From Pterobdella sp. o SKG-2022 (Eukaryota > Annelida > Clitellata > Hirudinida > Piscicolidae), in NCBI GenBank assembly GCA_964035795.1, contig OZ038325.1:3375777-3439776 (forward strand): a stretch of 64,000 nucleotides of DNA. Reading direction: 5' to 3'. The notes under the pieces were generated by a model. That model had not been told where the DNA came from and did not search any database. It worked only from the letters and a program-made list of their open reading frames with translations. The first letter of the stretch is position 1. Each line of letters starts with the position of its first letter. A program made the position numbers and the translations under genes. This document shows positions 24,393 to 32,000 of the stretch, in pieces.

Positions 24393-25949
24393 ACACACAC
24401 ACACACACACAGAAATCAACTTCAAAGAACGAGACACAAGTACAGACCCTCATGGTCAAAACAAGATAAATGTCTTAACAGCCTTCAGCAACCAGGCTCC
24501 TTCCAATAGTGCACCCAAGACTACAATCTTCCCCTCATTCTTCAACAATGAAGCTGTCAACAATCTCAAATCGTGAGCTTTTGAGATCGTTTCAATGTGT
24601 TTAGAGTCTTTATTGTTATTTTGAAGCTCTTCAATAGATAATGTACTTTTTCGTGGGCTTGGGTTAGGTTTTGAAAAAGCCAGCGACAGTGTGAAATGGA
24701 GAGTGGGTTAGGTCGTGGAAAGAAGTCAGTGGCTTGGAAAATGGAAAGATGTTGACTATAATAAAATGATACTGACACTGAAAATGCTTTTAAGTGTTTT
24801 GTATCTTCTGATTTTAAAAAATTTTTGAGTTTTTTATGTATTGGCATAGTTGTTTTTATACTTGAAACAATAAGTTATAACTGATATTTATATAATAGAA
24901 ACAAACACTAAGGTTTATTGAGAAACTTAATACACGAAGCTTTTCATAAGAGTATCTTACACTAGGTAATGTAAGATACTCTTACGAAAAGCTTCGTGTA
25001 TTAAGTTTTTCAATAAACCTTAGTGTTTGTTTCTATTATAATGATTTCCGGCTATTTTACTTCACTGATATTTATTGATGCCATAATAATGAATCACCAA
25101 CCACACAGATCCGACCCTGACATCTTGAGCAGTTGTGGAGGCACCCCCACGCGGCACACCCCTCCCAACACTACAAGCACCCTCAGGAAAACTAAAAAAT
25201 CTCCCGCACCTCAGCCGCCAACGATGAGACATTCGATGGCACCATCGCCACATCCGACAGACAAGCCCCAAACCACTGAAAGACCTGCACCATTTTTCGA
25301 GAAGCCGGATAAACCCCGGCTCCATCCACCTGAACGGCCTAGCGTTCCACCTCCTGACAAACCACTTTTGCTGGAGAGGCCCCGAGCGCAGCCTCCACCT
25401 GTTCCTCACAACTCCGCCTATAACAACCCACCCACTATTACCAACTTTACTAATAGTAATAATGTTAGTCAGGCATCGGATGATTGTCCCTACCCATACC
25501 AACCCTCATCACAACCACCACAACAACGCCCTATCCAACCACAAGCCGTGTATCCTGACCTTTCGAACCCATCCATGTCACAATCCCTCTATCCCTACCT
25601 GCCTCCAAACACCGACCACTCCCCCCTTACCAAGACACCCTCTCAATCTCAACTCACCTCCTTCAAAACTCACCAACGTAATCACAGCTTCACAAATGTA
25701 GTTAACAACGATGAAAAAAATGATGATGACGAAAACAATAATAAAGATAATAAAAATAATAATAACATAAATAGCGTCTTAGTAGTCAGCAACGACCCAG
25801 CTTTTCACAACCCCAAAGCAGCAGCTCGCATCAACAGCCTGCCTCGAGGTCATTCGAGGAACAACAGCTTGGGAAAGTGCAATCCCCCACGCCCAAATCC
25901 ACCTTTGCCTCCTAAAAAGGTGGAGCTAGATAGGGCTCCGTCCAATTAG
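1..25949 (+). CDS. ARHGAP17/44: RICH-family BAR-RhoGAP (ARHGAP17/ARHGAP44-like), 13 exons, 5' partial
   Basis: A Rho/Rac/Cdc42 GTPase-activating protein with an N-terminal membrane-curving BAR domain and a proline-rich tail. Exons seen: 1-34, 441-509, 595-676, 4275-4341, 5169-5232, 5566-5613, 5812-5875, 6312-6393, 12835-12906, 15512-15631, 16246-16319, 24413-24572, 25109-25949. All junctions are GT/AG and in phase, giving 591 residues. The first three exons are BAR helix (MYNFVSKE). The RhoGAP domain follows: CVQDLC..GMKEEGLFRITGSASK carries the arginine finger (codon 5575-5577), then LYLRELPESLL, then KMTASNLGLVLGPNL with the conserved Asn. The last exon has KKSPAPQPP, several PxxP SH3 ligands (NPPLPPKK) and an Asn/Asp-rich run. 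Family members act at cell junctions and in endocytosis. The 5' end lies outside the window. ARHGAP17, ARHGAP44 and SH3BP1 cannot be told apart here, and no PDZ-ligand C-terminus is seen. Confidence 0.92.
214..412. mobile_element. Palindromic MITE, copy 1 (in RICH intron)
   Basis: A near-perfect hairpin. The arm from about 240 to 318 (with CACGAAGCTT and TAAGAGTATCTTACATTA) is mirrored from about 325 to 400, with a loop of about six bases. The left flank carries GTAAAATAGCCGGAAAT. On the right this end motif is replaced by an ATT repeat running into the acceptor of exon 441-509. It has no coding capacity. A second full copy lies at 24892-25063. Confidence 0.85.
679..1000. repeat. (TATC)n microsatellite
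   Basis: An imperfect TATC tetranucleotide array starting just inside the intron after exon 595-676. It produces artefactual Leu-Ser-Ile-Tyr reading frames. A 5'-truncated LINE begins directly at its 3' edge. Confidence 0.97.
1003..3310 (+). mobile_element. APE-type LINE with C-terminal C2H2 finger, 5'-truncated, dead
   Basis: Broken reading frames follow the order of a non-LTR polymerase. First comes a linker (1003-1500). Then come RT segments around 1550-1790 and 1800-2140 (DICKAYDSLNRNALW, finger/palm A). A YADDLE-type active-site remnant sits near 2285, followed by the thumb GLKINTEK. The C-terminal block RRLRWLGHAQKMD lies near 2795-2830. Cys/His pairs at 3100-3240 (CPHRNKSLNKTGFATHIR, ICQFCGKKF) resemble the C2H2 tail of the other family copies. 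Multiple stops and frameshifts show it is a relic. The family looks RTE-like by its EN and thumb signatures; that clade call is an inference. Confidence 0.85.
3311..3655. other. Non-coding intronic spacer between LINE and TATC array
   Basis: About 345 bp with no convincing coding signal. It may be a LINE 3' untranslated segment: GTGGATGAATG occurs at both its borders (about 3299 and 3641), and a similar motif ends the LINE copy at 13000. Confidence 0.4.
3660..4255. repeat. (TATC)n microsatellite, about 600 bp
   Basis: Long TATC array with TTTATC and TTTC interruptions. It ends about 20 bp before the acceptor of exon 4275-4341, so its pyrimidine-rich strand forms part of that acceptor's upstream tract. 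All long frames here are repeat artefacts. Confidence 0.98.
4625..4935. repeat. Dispersed repeat R, copy 1
   Basis: About 310 bp, similar to 47265-47565 and partly to 51117-51207. The shared core includes GCCAAGCCAAATGACAACGA, CTTGCCGTTGTTAA and TCGGTGCAGTTTAACGT. There is no convincing open frame and no recognised family. A short non-autonomous element or LINE/SINE tail is possible. Confidence 0.75.
5640..5800. repeat. (GATA)n arrays with embedded duplicated half-exon
   Basis: Two GATA runs (about 5640-5710 and 5764-5796) flank an extra copy of the splice acceptor and first 39-40 bases of exon 5812-5875. The duplication period is 86 bp (5715-5765 against 5801-5851). The truncated copy reads into the GATA run and reaches a TAG within a few codons. 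Confidence 0.93.
6480..7440 (-). mobile_element. LINE fragment: linker and RT N-terminus
   Basis: The minus strand encodes the pre-RT linker (Lys-rich, 7440-6860) and the start of RT. At about 6700-6620 it reads CRLKTAPGIDGISSNMLK, the A-x-G-x-DGI motif of LINE polymerases, followed by a W-K-x-x-x-I-P-x-x-W-K block near 6580. No catalytic palm remains. It is interrupted at its 5' side by the plus-strand LINE starting near 7445. Confidence 0.75.
7445..8895 (+). mobile_element. LINE with zinc-binding insert between RT and thumb, dead
   Basis: RT segments include MQYGFMQGRGTTDAV (7508), FIDLEKAFDRVPREVIWWSM (7613), VHQGSFLSPLLF (7792) and the active site YADDLM (7888). A Cys-rich PHD-like insert follows (CGVC at 8037, WVHKKCSGIKG at 8134-8165, C..C near 8190), then thumb (YLGDMLSAGGG, 8290) and the C-terminal block SEWKGRLQD (8800). 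An internal stop and frameshifts are present, with a 50-bp tandem duplication at 8015-8113. A second copy of this family is at 37770-41990. Confidence 0.88.
8015..8113. repeat. 50-bp tandem duplication in LINE zinc insert
   Basis: A 50-base unit beginning GAAAATATCTGGGAAG is repeated once, nearly perfectly, with the second unit one base shorter. It duplicates the first CGVC pair of the zinc motif and shifts the frame. Confidence 0.95.
8900..9770 (-). mobile_element. LINE apurinic-like endonuclease fragment
   Basis: From 9724 downward the minus strand reads the APE endonuclease N-terminus: CCNVISMGNPTKFSMK, MSEVQWTGSS (metal-site Glu region), YSGLPEKKGNQGG, then the VYAP-like strand. Around 9250-9150 it shows remnants of the catalytic GDFNARVG block. 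No RT follows. An 11-base piece resembling the MITE arm (ACGAAGCTTTT) lies just upstream at 9788. Confidence 0.75.
9870..10400 (-). mobile_element. LINE endonuclease C-terminal fragment
   Basis: The minus strand at about 10380-9881 encodes the second half of an APE endonuclease: SDFNARVG near 10280, HPSQQHAGHVIDYILVN near 10090 and TSDHLPLISKLRF near 9990 (the SDH catalytic triad). At about 10397 it is joined directly to the truncated RT of another copy, so the two pieces do not form one element. Confidence 0.78.
10400..12285 (-). mobile_element. LINE: endonuclease, linker and truncated RT
   Basis: On the minus strand the EN starts at 12269 (IGCWNVKNLGKPIEFN, LAEVQWVGSG, SGNQRGTGVIL). It continues at 11837-11634 (LVDFFNYNNL) and 11630 (TLHISDHFPVIAKF). 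The linker occupies 11440-11050. RT motifs to about 10400 include the A-x-G-x-DGI-like region and GVKQGDVLASTLFNLFLDV. It is cut off after that RT block and carries several stops. It belongs to the C2H2-tailed family by EN sequence. Confidence 0.8.
12930..12995. repeat. (GATA)n tail of LINE
   Basis: A short imperfect TAGA/GATA run abutting the 3' end of the minus-strand LINE at 12996-15305. Read on the LINE strand it is a (TATC)n tail directly after TGGATGAATGTAGC. Confidence 0.85.
12996..15305 (-). mobile_element. C2H2-tailed LINE lacking its RT core (internal deletion)
   Basis: On the minus strand: EN at 15301-14440 (IGCWNVRSLA, LSEVRWPGYGVLEMEN, SVYAPTKV, LVLGDFNARVGLA at about 14755, THSQHTDHNPVVSKI); linker at 14430-13893; then, with the RT catalytic palm missing, thumb at 13890-13270; and a zinc-finger region at about 13260-13020. 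A fragment of the palindromic MITE (GTAAAATAGCCGG..., 14318-14395) is inserted in the linker. It cannot be autonomous. Its 3' end runs into a (TATC)n tail. Confidence 0.82.
16449..16543. repeat. (CA)n microsatellite, about 47 units
   Basis: Pure CA dinucleotide run. It touches the 3' end of the LINE fragment at 16548-16945, for which it reads as a (TG)n tail. Confidence 0.99.
16548..16945 (-). mobile_element. LINE 3' fragment encoding only the C2H2 domain
   Basis: The minus strand has an open frame with WKTEARNRNDWRKNIKSL, then two finger motifs: CQHPGCNKIAVNKAGLTNHI (C-x4-C...H) and HCPNCNNVFKKQGLHNHVKK. Its 5' edge starts directly in the (TG)n tail of the next copy upstream (16970-20098), and its own 3' end runs into (TG)n. 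Its function is probably nucleic-acid binding during insertion; that is inferred. Confidence 0.88.
16970..20098 (-). mobile_element. Nearly full-length C2H2-tailed APE LINE, dead
   Basis: The most complete copy of its family, about 3.1 kb. The EN, lacking its N-terminus, lies at 20098-19691 (VYAPAEV, LGYFNTRVGPSETH, LLLTNTLFPHKKIHQ). The linker lies at 19450-18900. RT at 18821-17740 has QCELDKAAGIDKLNSN, a DLSIAYDP-type motif near 18390 and a damaged active site near 18030. The thumb is at 17700-17400 (LYGNETWTPLRHHTKR), and the zinc fingers at 17356-16973 (CPHPGCNKTATNKAGLTNHI, CPKCKENFKKQGLHNH). The usual GDFN motif reads GYFN. Its 5' edge begins in the (TG)n tail of the copy at 20100-20990. 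Confidence 0.87.
20100..20990 (-). mobile_element. C2H2-tailed LINE, thumb and zinc-finger part
   Basis: The minus-strand thumb at 20983-20398 includes SQLKYLENTLSSHNSLDAEI, LQWLGHMERMADERLP. The finger region at 20391-20128 has NKAGLANHYMQMHQTQQTIR, CEYCGLNFKHQGIHSHRKK. The 3' end leads into a (TG)n run at about 20120-20098, after which the next copy starts. It is the first member of a head-to-tail series of three. Confidence 0.85.
21010..23257 (+). mobile_element. Second APE-type LINE family, dead
   Basis: A 5' leader-like sequence (21010-21480) precedes EN fragments (GYAPTNVAAIEEKDEFYQQI at 21590, FLMGDTNTKVGADN at 21696, LFPHKTINKTTW at 21846). RT at 22247-22990 has KSGKVAGPDGIPPEALK, VDFQKAFDSVDRDVIWRLM, QTGVRQ and the active-site strand LDFADDTSLLS at 22930. 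Thumb follows at 23030-23257 (INTEKTKVMRV, FVYLGSLVSKNGG). It is closer in motif wording to the Jockey/RTE style of vertebrate-parasite LINEs than to its neighbours. Frames are broken by indels and stops. Confidence 0.86.
23258..23500 (+). mobile_element. LINE linker fragment (C2H2-tailed family)
   Basis: WEEKANEAEEKHKLNIKLRR, GGSFINSLKL matches the linker just before RT in the copies at 1210-1330 and 14075-13893. It is fused directly to the end of the LINE at 21010-23257 and is cut off before RT. Confidence 0.7.
23600..24332 (-). mobile_element. C2H2-tailed LINE, thumb and zinc-finger part
   Basis: The minus-strand thumb at 24330-24095 has VNRCLRIITGTSLWEKMRNT, WLGRVEKMHDDRLPKKF. The finger region at 23890-23624 has IVANKAGLANHVRQMH, CQYCRLSFKQQGIHNHQKK. 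The 5' truncation point abuts the CA microsatellite at 24333-24411. The 3' end (GTGGATAAATGCAGC) is not followed by a microsatellite. Confidence 0.84.
24333..24411. repeat. (CA)n microsatellite ending at a splice acceptor
   Basis: A nearly pure CA run whose final CACAG is the acceptor of RICH exon 24413-24572. There is no polypyrimidine tract between the repeat and the AG. Confidence 0.97.
24892..25063. mobile_element. Palindromic MITE, copy 2
   Basis: Near-perfect hairpin with arms GAAACAAACACTAAGG...CTTACACTAG mirrored after a very short loop. It ends in ATTTCCGGCTATTTTAC. The 11-base sequence CTGATATTTAT flanks it on both sides (24881-24891 and 25065-25075), a likely target-site duplication. 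It sits about 45 bp before the last RICH exon. Confidence 0.88.
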
Positions 25950-26838
25950 GTTTTCTGTAGGATATGATACATGCATGAGATGATTTGTTTCAAGGGATGT
26001 TTCAATGATAATCATGATTGTGTTGAAGCGCTGCTAAATACTGTTGACTATCTTAATAATGTTGAACATCTTAATTTATTAATACATATTGGCAATTAAA
26101 TATGTATTAATATATAAAACGTAATGACTTTGAAACTAAAATTTTGATTGTTCCATCATCAAGTTTAATAATCTGTTTTACTTTTAGAACGATTGTAAAG
26201 GAAAAGCTTGTTCTAATTTCCTGGAACATAATAAGTTATCTATCTTCGATTTCATCATTTTTAAATCATTATTATATTAAGAATCTGTAGCTAATTATTT
26301 TGATCGCTTTCAGAAGCTTAATGGCTCCCATTCTTATCTTTATTGCTTTATCATTTGATTTTTATTATTTTTGTTGTTAATATCTATTATTTTCATTATT
26401 TTATCATAATTTATTTTTATTATCGATGTTATTTTTGTTGTTTTTTTTATCATAAAACTTTTGGTTCTAGCATCATCTACGTTTAATCCTGTTTTCACGC
26501 TAACATGGCCAATACTTTATTATGTAATTTATAGTTTTTATCTTTTCGTTAAAATTTTTTATTTCATTTTTATAATTTTTTTTTTGTTTCTTTTTCGAAT
26601 TTTCATCTTTATTAACATCACTGATTATTGTTATGATTTCCTAGGACTACTGAATAAATTTAGTTCAGTTTAAGATAATTATATATTTTTTAGTATGAGC
26701 TCTGCTGCCATCTTTTAATGACTATTTATCTAGCTATCTACCTATTCATCTGTTTATTTATCTATCTGTCTCTCTGTCTATTTATCTATCTGTCTACCTA
26801 TCTATCTAATCATCTATTTACCTATCTATCTATTTACC

Positions 26839-26894
<56 letters not shown>

Positions 26895-28914
26895 ATTTAT
26901 CTATCTATTCATTCAATTTATAAAAGTTGTACGCCAGCTTAATTTTAATATCTGGTTTTAAAATTTAGTTTCTACATATTATTAGTTTTATATTTTCTTG
27001 CTGAATTCATTTTTAATCCTGTTTTATACTGCTTTTCACTCATATTCCGATTTACATTCTAGATATTTTCATTATCAATTTTTTTTTTTATTTCATACGT
27101 CATTATGTATTTCTTCATTTATAATAAAAACTAGTTTTGATGGTCTAAACATTATCATAAAACTTTTTGATTTATGTTCTTATTTTTTATGAATAATTAT
27201 ATAACAGTATCAATAATCTAGGCTGACTTCTGTCAACGTGTACATCTAATATAATAAATTTTTATAAATATTGCATAAATTAATATTTTCAAAGTTTATA
27301 GTTGGTTTTTCGAAAATTTTATTTGTCATTTTTTTTTATATGTTAATTTTAATGTTTTATGATATTAGCTTTATATAAATTGCTTGTCTTTGCCGTAATA
27401 ATCATTCTTTCATGTGCTGAAATACTATAAGTTCTAACTTCCGATACTTTTCATTATATATTCCATAATTGGTTTCATATCATCATCATTCTTCAGTGTC
27501 TTTATACTCCCGAATTTATGGGGTTGGACTAATACTAAGTATCATTATATTTCTCTACATTAATATTCAAATCTTAAAATCAGCAAAATTAATTATCTAT
27601 CTATCATCAATCAATATCTGTCTTTTTATCTATTAGCAAAATTAAGCTTTTTTATTTTTTTTTTCATTTTTACCTGTTTTTGTCTTATCCGTCCATCCAT
27701 CGTGTCTTTCATCCATGTATCTATACATACTTTTAGTTTATTTGCACTTCATCTATTCTCATCAATCTATGCATTAGTTCATTCTTCATCCATACATCTT
27801 TCATTCATTCATGCATGTGCTATTTTTATGATTGTGTCAATCTTGATCGCCTTAATTTGCTACCTTGACATTCCTGACTGCAAACATACATACAAATACA
27901 TAAACACACACTCACACAGGTTACTATAACAGCAACAAAAGCAAGCAGCAGAGCAAAAGCTGCATTTCACAGCAACTTCTTTAGCTTTTATTAGATGTAT
28001 GTCTTATTGTGATCTTCGCTGATTTTTTTTCTTATTTTTATTGTTCCTCTTTTTCACTTTAAAATTTTTCGTTTTTTTTATTATTTATATTATGTTAATG
28101 GACTTTATTTCTTTTGAAAGAAAGTTTATTTATACAAACACTGAATATTATAGAACTCCACGAGGTTTATAAGACTAGTATAACTAACTGCCGAGGTTTC
28201 AATAAATGCTACTGTTGTCCTAATACATTTCTGTATCATTGTAACCTGTTACGACTATATACACTGTAAATATTTATACCCAAAATATCGACCTTTATTC
28301 AGCTTTTTCAAGTAAATCGTTTAATACTTTTTCAATTGGCTTCACTATTTTTTTTTCATTATTTACTTCCATTGTTATCATTAGACGTTGTCATATCTAT
28401 AAAATTTCAACCTCCAAAAACTGAATAAGTAATTGAAAAAGAAACTTGAGTGAATCAAAAAACAATTTTATCAAGTAGAATATCTTGCAAGACAATTGTA
28501 AAAAACTAAACTCTCTAGTAGAGACAAACACGAATTTCTTGTAAGAAAATTTTACATTATAAGTTGAGTCCCTTTCTTATGCAAAATTTTGTTTGTTTCA
28601 ATAGAAAACCTTGTTTTTCAGCTACGGAATTTCTGCTACAATTAAATTATAATGAGCAAGTTATAATTTTCGCATCTGTATGAATGGATTAAGCATTTGA
28701 ACTTTCAAGGGGTTTATTGCAGAGGCTTAACAACTATAATATTGAACAAAATGTAAATTATAATAAACAAAATAATAAAAACGCTAATGATGTTAACAAT
28801 GATAATGATAGAAATACTATATTAAATACATTTCATACTATGTACAGTTTGCAATCTAATTTTCATTGGTGATGTGAGTGAATAAAAAGATCCAAAAGTG
28901 AAACCAAGTATTTT
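25950..28914. other. AT-rich intergenic spacer / 3' untranslated region
   Basis: This region follows the RICH stop codon and separates it from the converging TBC1D32 gene. It holds T-rich sequence, several AATAAA-like hexamers (for example near 26651), and no frame with recognisable coding content. A TATC array occupies 26720-26912. Confidence 0.8.
26720..26912. repeat. (TATC)n microsatellite
   Basis: Imperfect TATC array with CTGTC variants, in the intergenic spacer. No LINE remnant is recognisable on either side. Confidence 0.95.
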
Positions 28915-29065
28915 TTCAGATCAATTTAATAAAGATATTTATAGACACTAGCTTACATTATCACTTGATAATGTAAGCTAGTCTTAAGAAAAGCTCCGTG
29001 ACTATTTTTCAAAATAAATATTGTGTTTGTTGACCTTACTATTTGATTCAGGCTATTATACTTCA
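28915..29065. mobile_element. Diverged palindromic MITE, copy 3
   Basis: A 17-base inverted repeat (28947-28963 and 28966-28982, ACTAGCTTACATTATCA) is followed by GAAAAGCTCCGTGACTATTTTTC and CAGGCTATTATACTTCA. These match, with changes, the arm and end of copies 1 and 2. It lies just beyond the TBC1D32 stop codon. Confidence 0.7.
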
Positions 29066-29093
29066 TTTATAAATAGAAGGATTGCGACATGTA

Positions 29094-32000
29094 TTACGTC
29101 ATAAGCTTTTCAAAAATTTCTTGGATTAATTGGTTGAGAAGATGGTTATGGGAGAAAGTGCTAGAATGTGGTTTGAAGTCAGCAAATATTGTTGTATTGT
29201 GAAAAAGAGTGGTTATTGATGGGGTGGTCGTAGCAGATGATGAGATTTGTATAAACGATAATGATGTGGGTTGTGATGATGATGATGCTGACGAGTGTAT
29301 TCGTGTTTTGATATCATCTTCGACATGCAGTAATAAAGACACAAAAAAAGAGATAGAAGCAGAGGCCCCATAAACGACACCAACAAGCAGATTTTTAAGT
29401 ACAAAAGACCAATCCAAAACACCCAAATAACACTGTTCTTTCCAAGAGTCAAACAGGCGATCAGCCACTAAGCCACCCATCTTTAAGGAGTTGTAAAGGG
29501 TGGGGTGAGTAGCGAGATGTTGGTGGAGGTGTTGGTGGATGATGGCTTGTATAGGTGTTGATCTGGCATTTATGTGTTTTGTGATGTCATGGAGGGAGGT
29601 TGATTCTGTAGTACTTAAGCCTCTGAGACTCTAAAAGTGTGGTGATATGTTGAATATTAATAACGATGATGATAATAATAATGAACAGTAATAACAACAA
29701 ACCAATATAAAAAAAAATAGCAGCATAAACAACCATCAAGCGAGAGTAGTAATGCCACATAGAGAAGGAAAAAGGCAGGCAAGAGAGTTTCATGAGAAAG
29801 TTGTATGCCCTGTGGGGTCAAGAAAAAATTTTTGTGGTTTATCGATGCTAATTGGTGAATAATTAGCATTTAATGTAAATTGGTATCTATATAGGGTTTT
29901 TCGTGCAGCTCAAAGCGCTTGATACAAATATAATGAAATGAAAACACATTGTATAATAGGTGCTAATTTTAGGCCCAAAACGGGATCGAAATCGGTAACT
30001 AGATTAGTCTAATGCTCTGACAACATTGCAAGCCAATGAAAAATAACAAAATCCGGTTTTCTTTTCAGTATACTGATAATAATAATGACAAAAATGAAAA
30101 ATCGCAACAAAACGGCAATGAAAACTAAAAACAAAACCAACATGTTGAACAAGCATTTCAAAAATTTAACAACTCCCTTTTCAATAGAATAAATGCAATA
30201 ATAGACAAAAAGATTCACATTTTTCCATCAACATCATTCAATATGACAGAAGAAAATGTAGTTGCAGCAATTAAAATAACAAAAAAATAACAACTCTACT
30301 GGGCCAGAAAATATTAATGGTAGGCACCTTAAACATTCAAGACCCTCAGCAATCGAACATCTTACAAACCTTTTCAGTATCACAAACAATATAAATGCAA
30401 AACCTCAAATATGGAAAACAGCAATTCTAAAGTCTAAAATAAAAACCTTCACTCCCAGCCTCATACAGACCTATTGCATTGAAATCTCCAATAGCCAAAA
30501 TAATCGAAAAAATAGTACTTCCTGAAATTATCAACAAAATCACTTTTCTGTTTCATCAACATGGTTTCAGCTACCAACACTCAACAACATCAACAGCCCG
30601 GAGAAAGAACCCACCTTCTCGTGGTGTCGATGTGCACTCTAACAGAAGAGTCGAAGAGGTTCTAAGCCACGTCAGCTTCCAACCACAAAGCATTTCGAGA
30701 ATGCATTCATCATTTTTTCACTGCTCAATAAGTTACAAACAACTTGAAGCTACTCTTTTGGTACTCGCTCCAAGGAGTGTCGAAAGAGTCTTTGGAAGTT
30801 GGCGTTGAACAACAACAACAGCACTACACTCAATAAATGACATAATCACAATAGGTTTCAATGATAAAAAAAACCCCTAAACTAACAGTGCTTATAGCTT
30901 CAGGTCTCCCATAGTTTCAGCGACTCCCATCAAAAAACTATAATCGATACAAAACTCTAAGAACAATAACTGATGTACACGTGACACCAACACCTACAGT
31001 AGGAACAAAACCTCTCGAAAACCATCTCAAGTTCCATGCATCTCAACTAAATCAGAAAGCCCTTTTACCCTCTCATCTTCTACACCACCTAACCAACTCA
31101 CTCCCATACCCAAGATACAAAAAACAAACAAAATTCAAAAATAAAAACTTTATAACAACAGTACCTACCAACTCAAACAACATAACAAAATCAAATATCA
31201 AATACAATACAATTACGAATAAGATTAATGTGGCATTAACTTCAAGAGTTTATAGGCCAAATAATTATTATATAACAACACAAAAAAATAATAATAATAA
31301 TAATAAATAAATAAATAAAATAAAAGAATAAAAATAATTGTTTAGACAGAATAATATATAAACGTTTATTTGCCAAAAGATCTGGAAAAAAGTAAAGATT
31401 TGAGGTTTCCTCCAAAATAATGTGTGGAAACAGAAAACCTGAGTTGTTCAGGAAAGTTATTCTACAGGGTAGGATCAGTTACATAAAAAATTTTCCTTCC
31501 TATGGTTTTGAGCTTATACTTACCTGGAACAACCTTCAATAAATTGACAGAGCTCAGTTTCTGCTTACCTGAAATGCTTGATAGCATCTCAAAATCTCTT
31601 GAAAGATAGGCTGGACCTTCATCAAACAAACACTTGAACATCAGCAGTAAAACCTTTTAGTCAATTCTCTCATTAATTTTAAGCCATTGAAGATTTCTCA
31701 AAACAAAACTTATATGATCATATTTTCTGATACCTGTAATGAGCCTGGCTGTTGTGTTGATTAGGGATTAAAGTCTGTTTTTCTGATATTTAGGGAGCCC
31801 TGCAAGGATAACGTTCCCATAGTCTTTCCGGCTTAATAACAGTGTTGATGCCAGTTTCTTTAAAGACTCCAGACTCAACAAATCTTTGATCGATTTTATG
31901 TGCCTTAATGATATAAAACCACATTGCAAAATTTTGTTGATTTGAGTCTTCGTTGATAAATTCTCATCTAACCAGACATCAAGACTTTTGACATTTCTCG

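Noticed and set aside
25023..25108. Upstream ATG start for the proline-rich frame
   Set aside because: The bases before 25109 are MITE and intron. The AG at 25107-25108 and the phase fit with exon 24413-24572 show this is an internal splice site.
25062..25502. 146-residue minus-strand frame opposite the last RICH exon
   Set aside because: A mirror of the proline-rich coding exon; the plus-strand frame is tied to upstream exons by phase and motifs.
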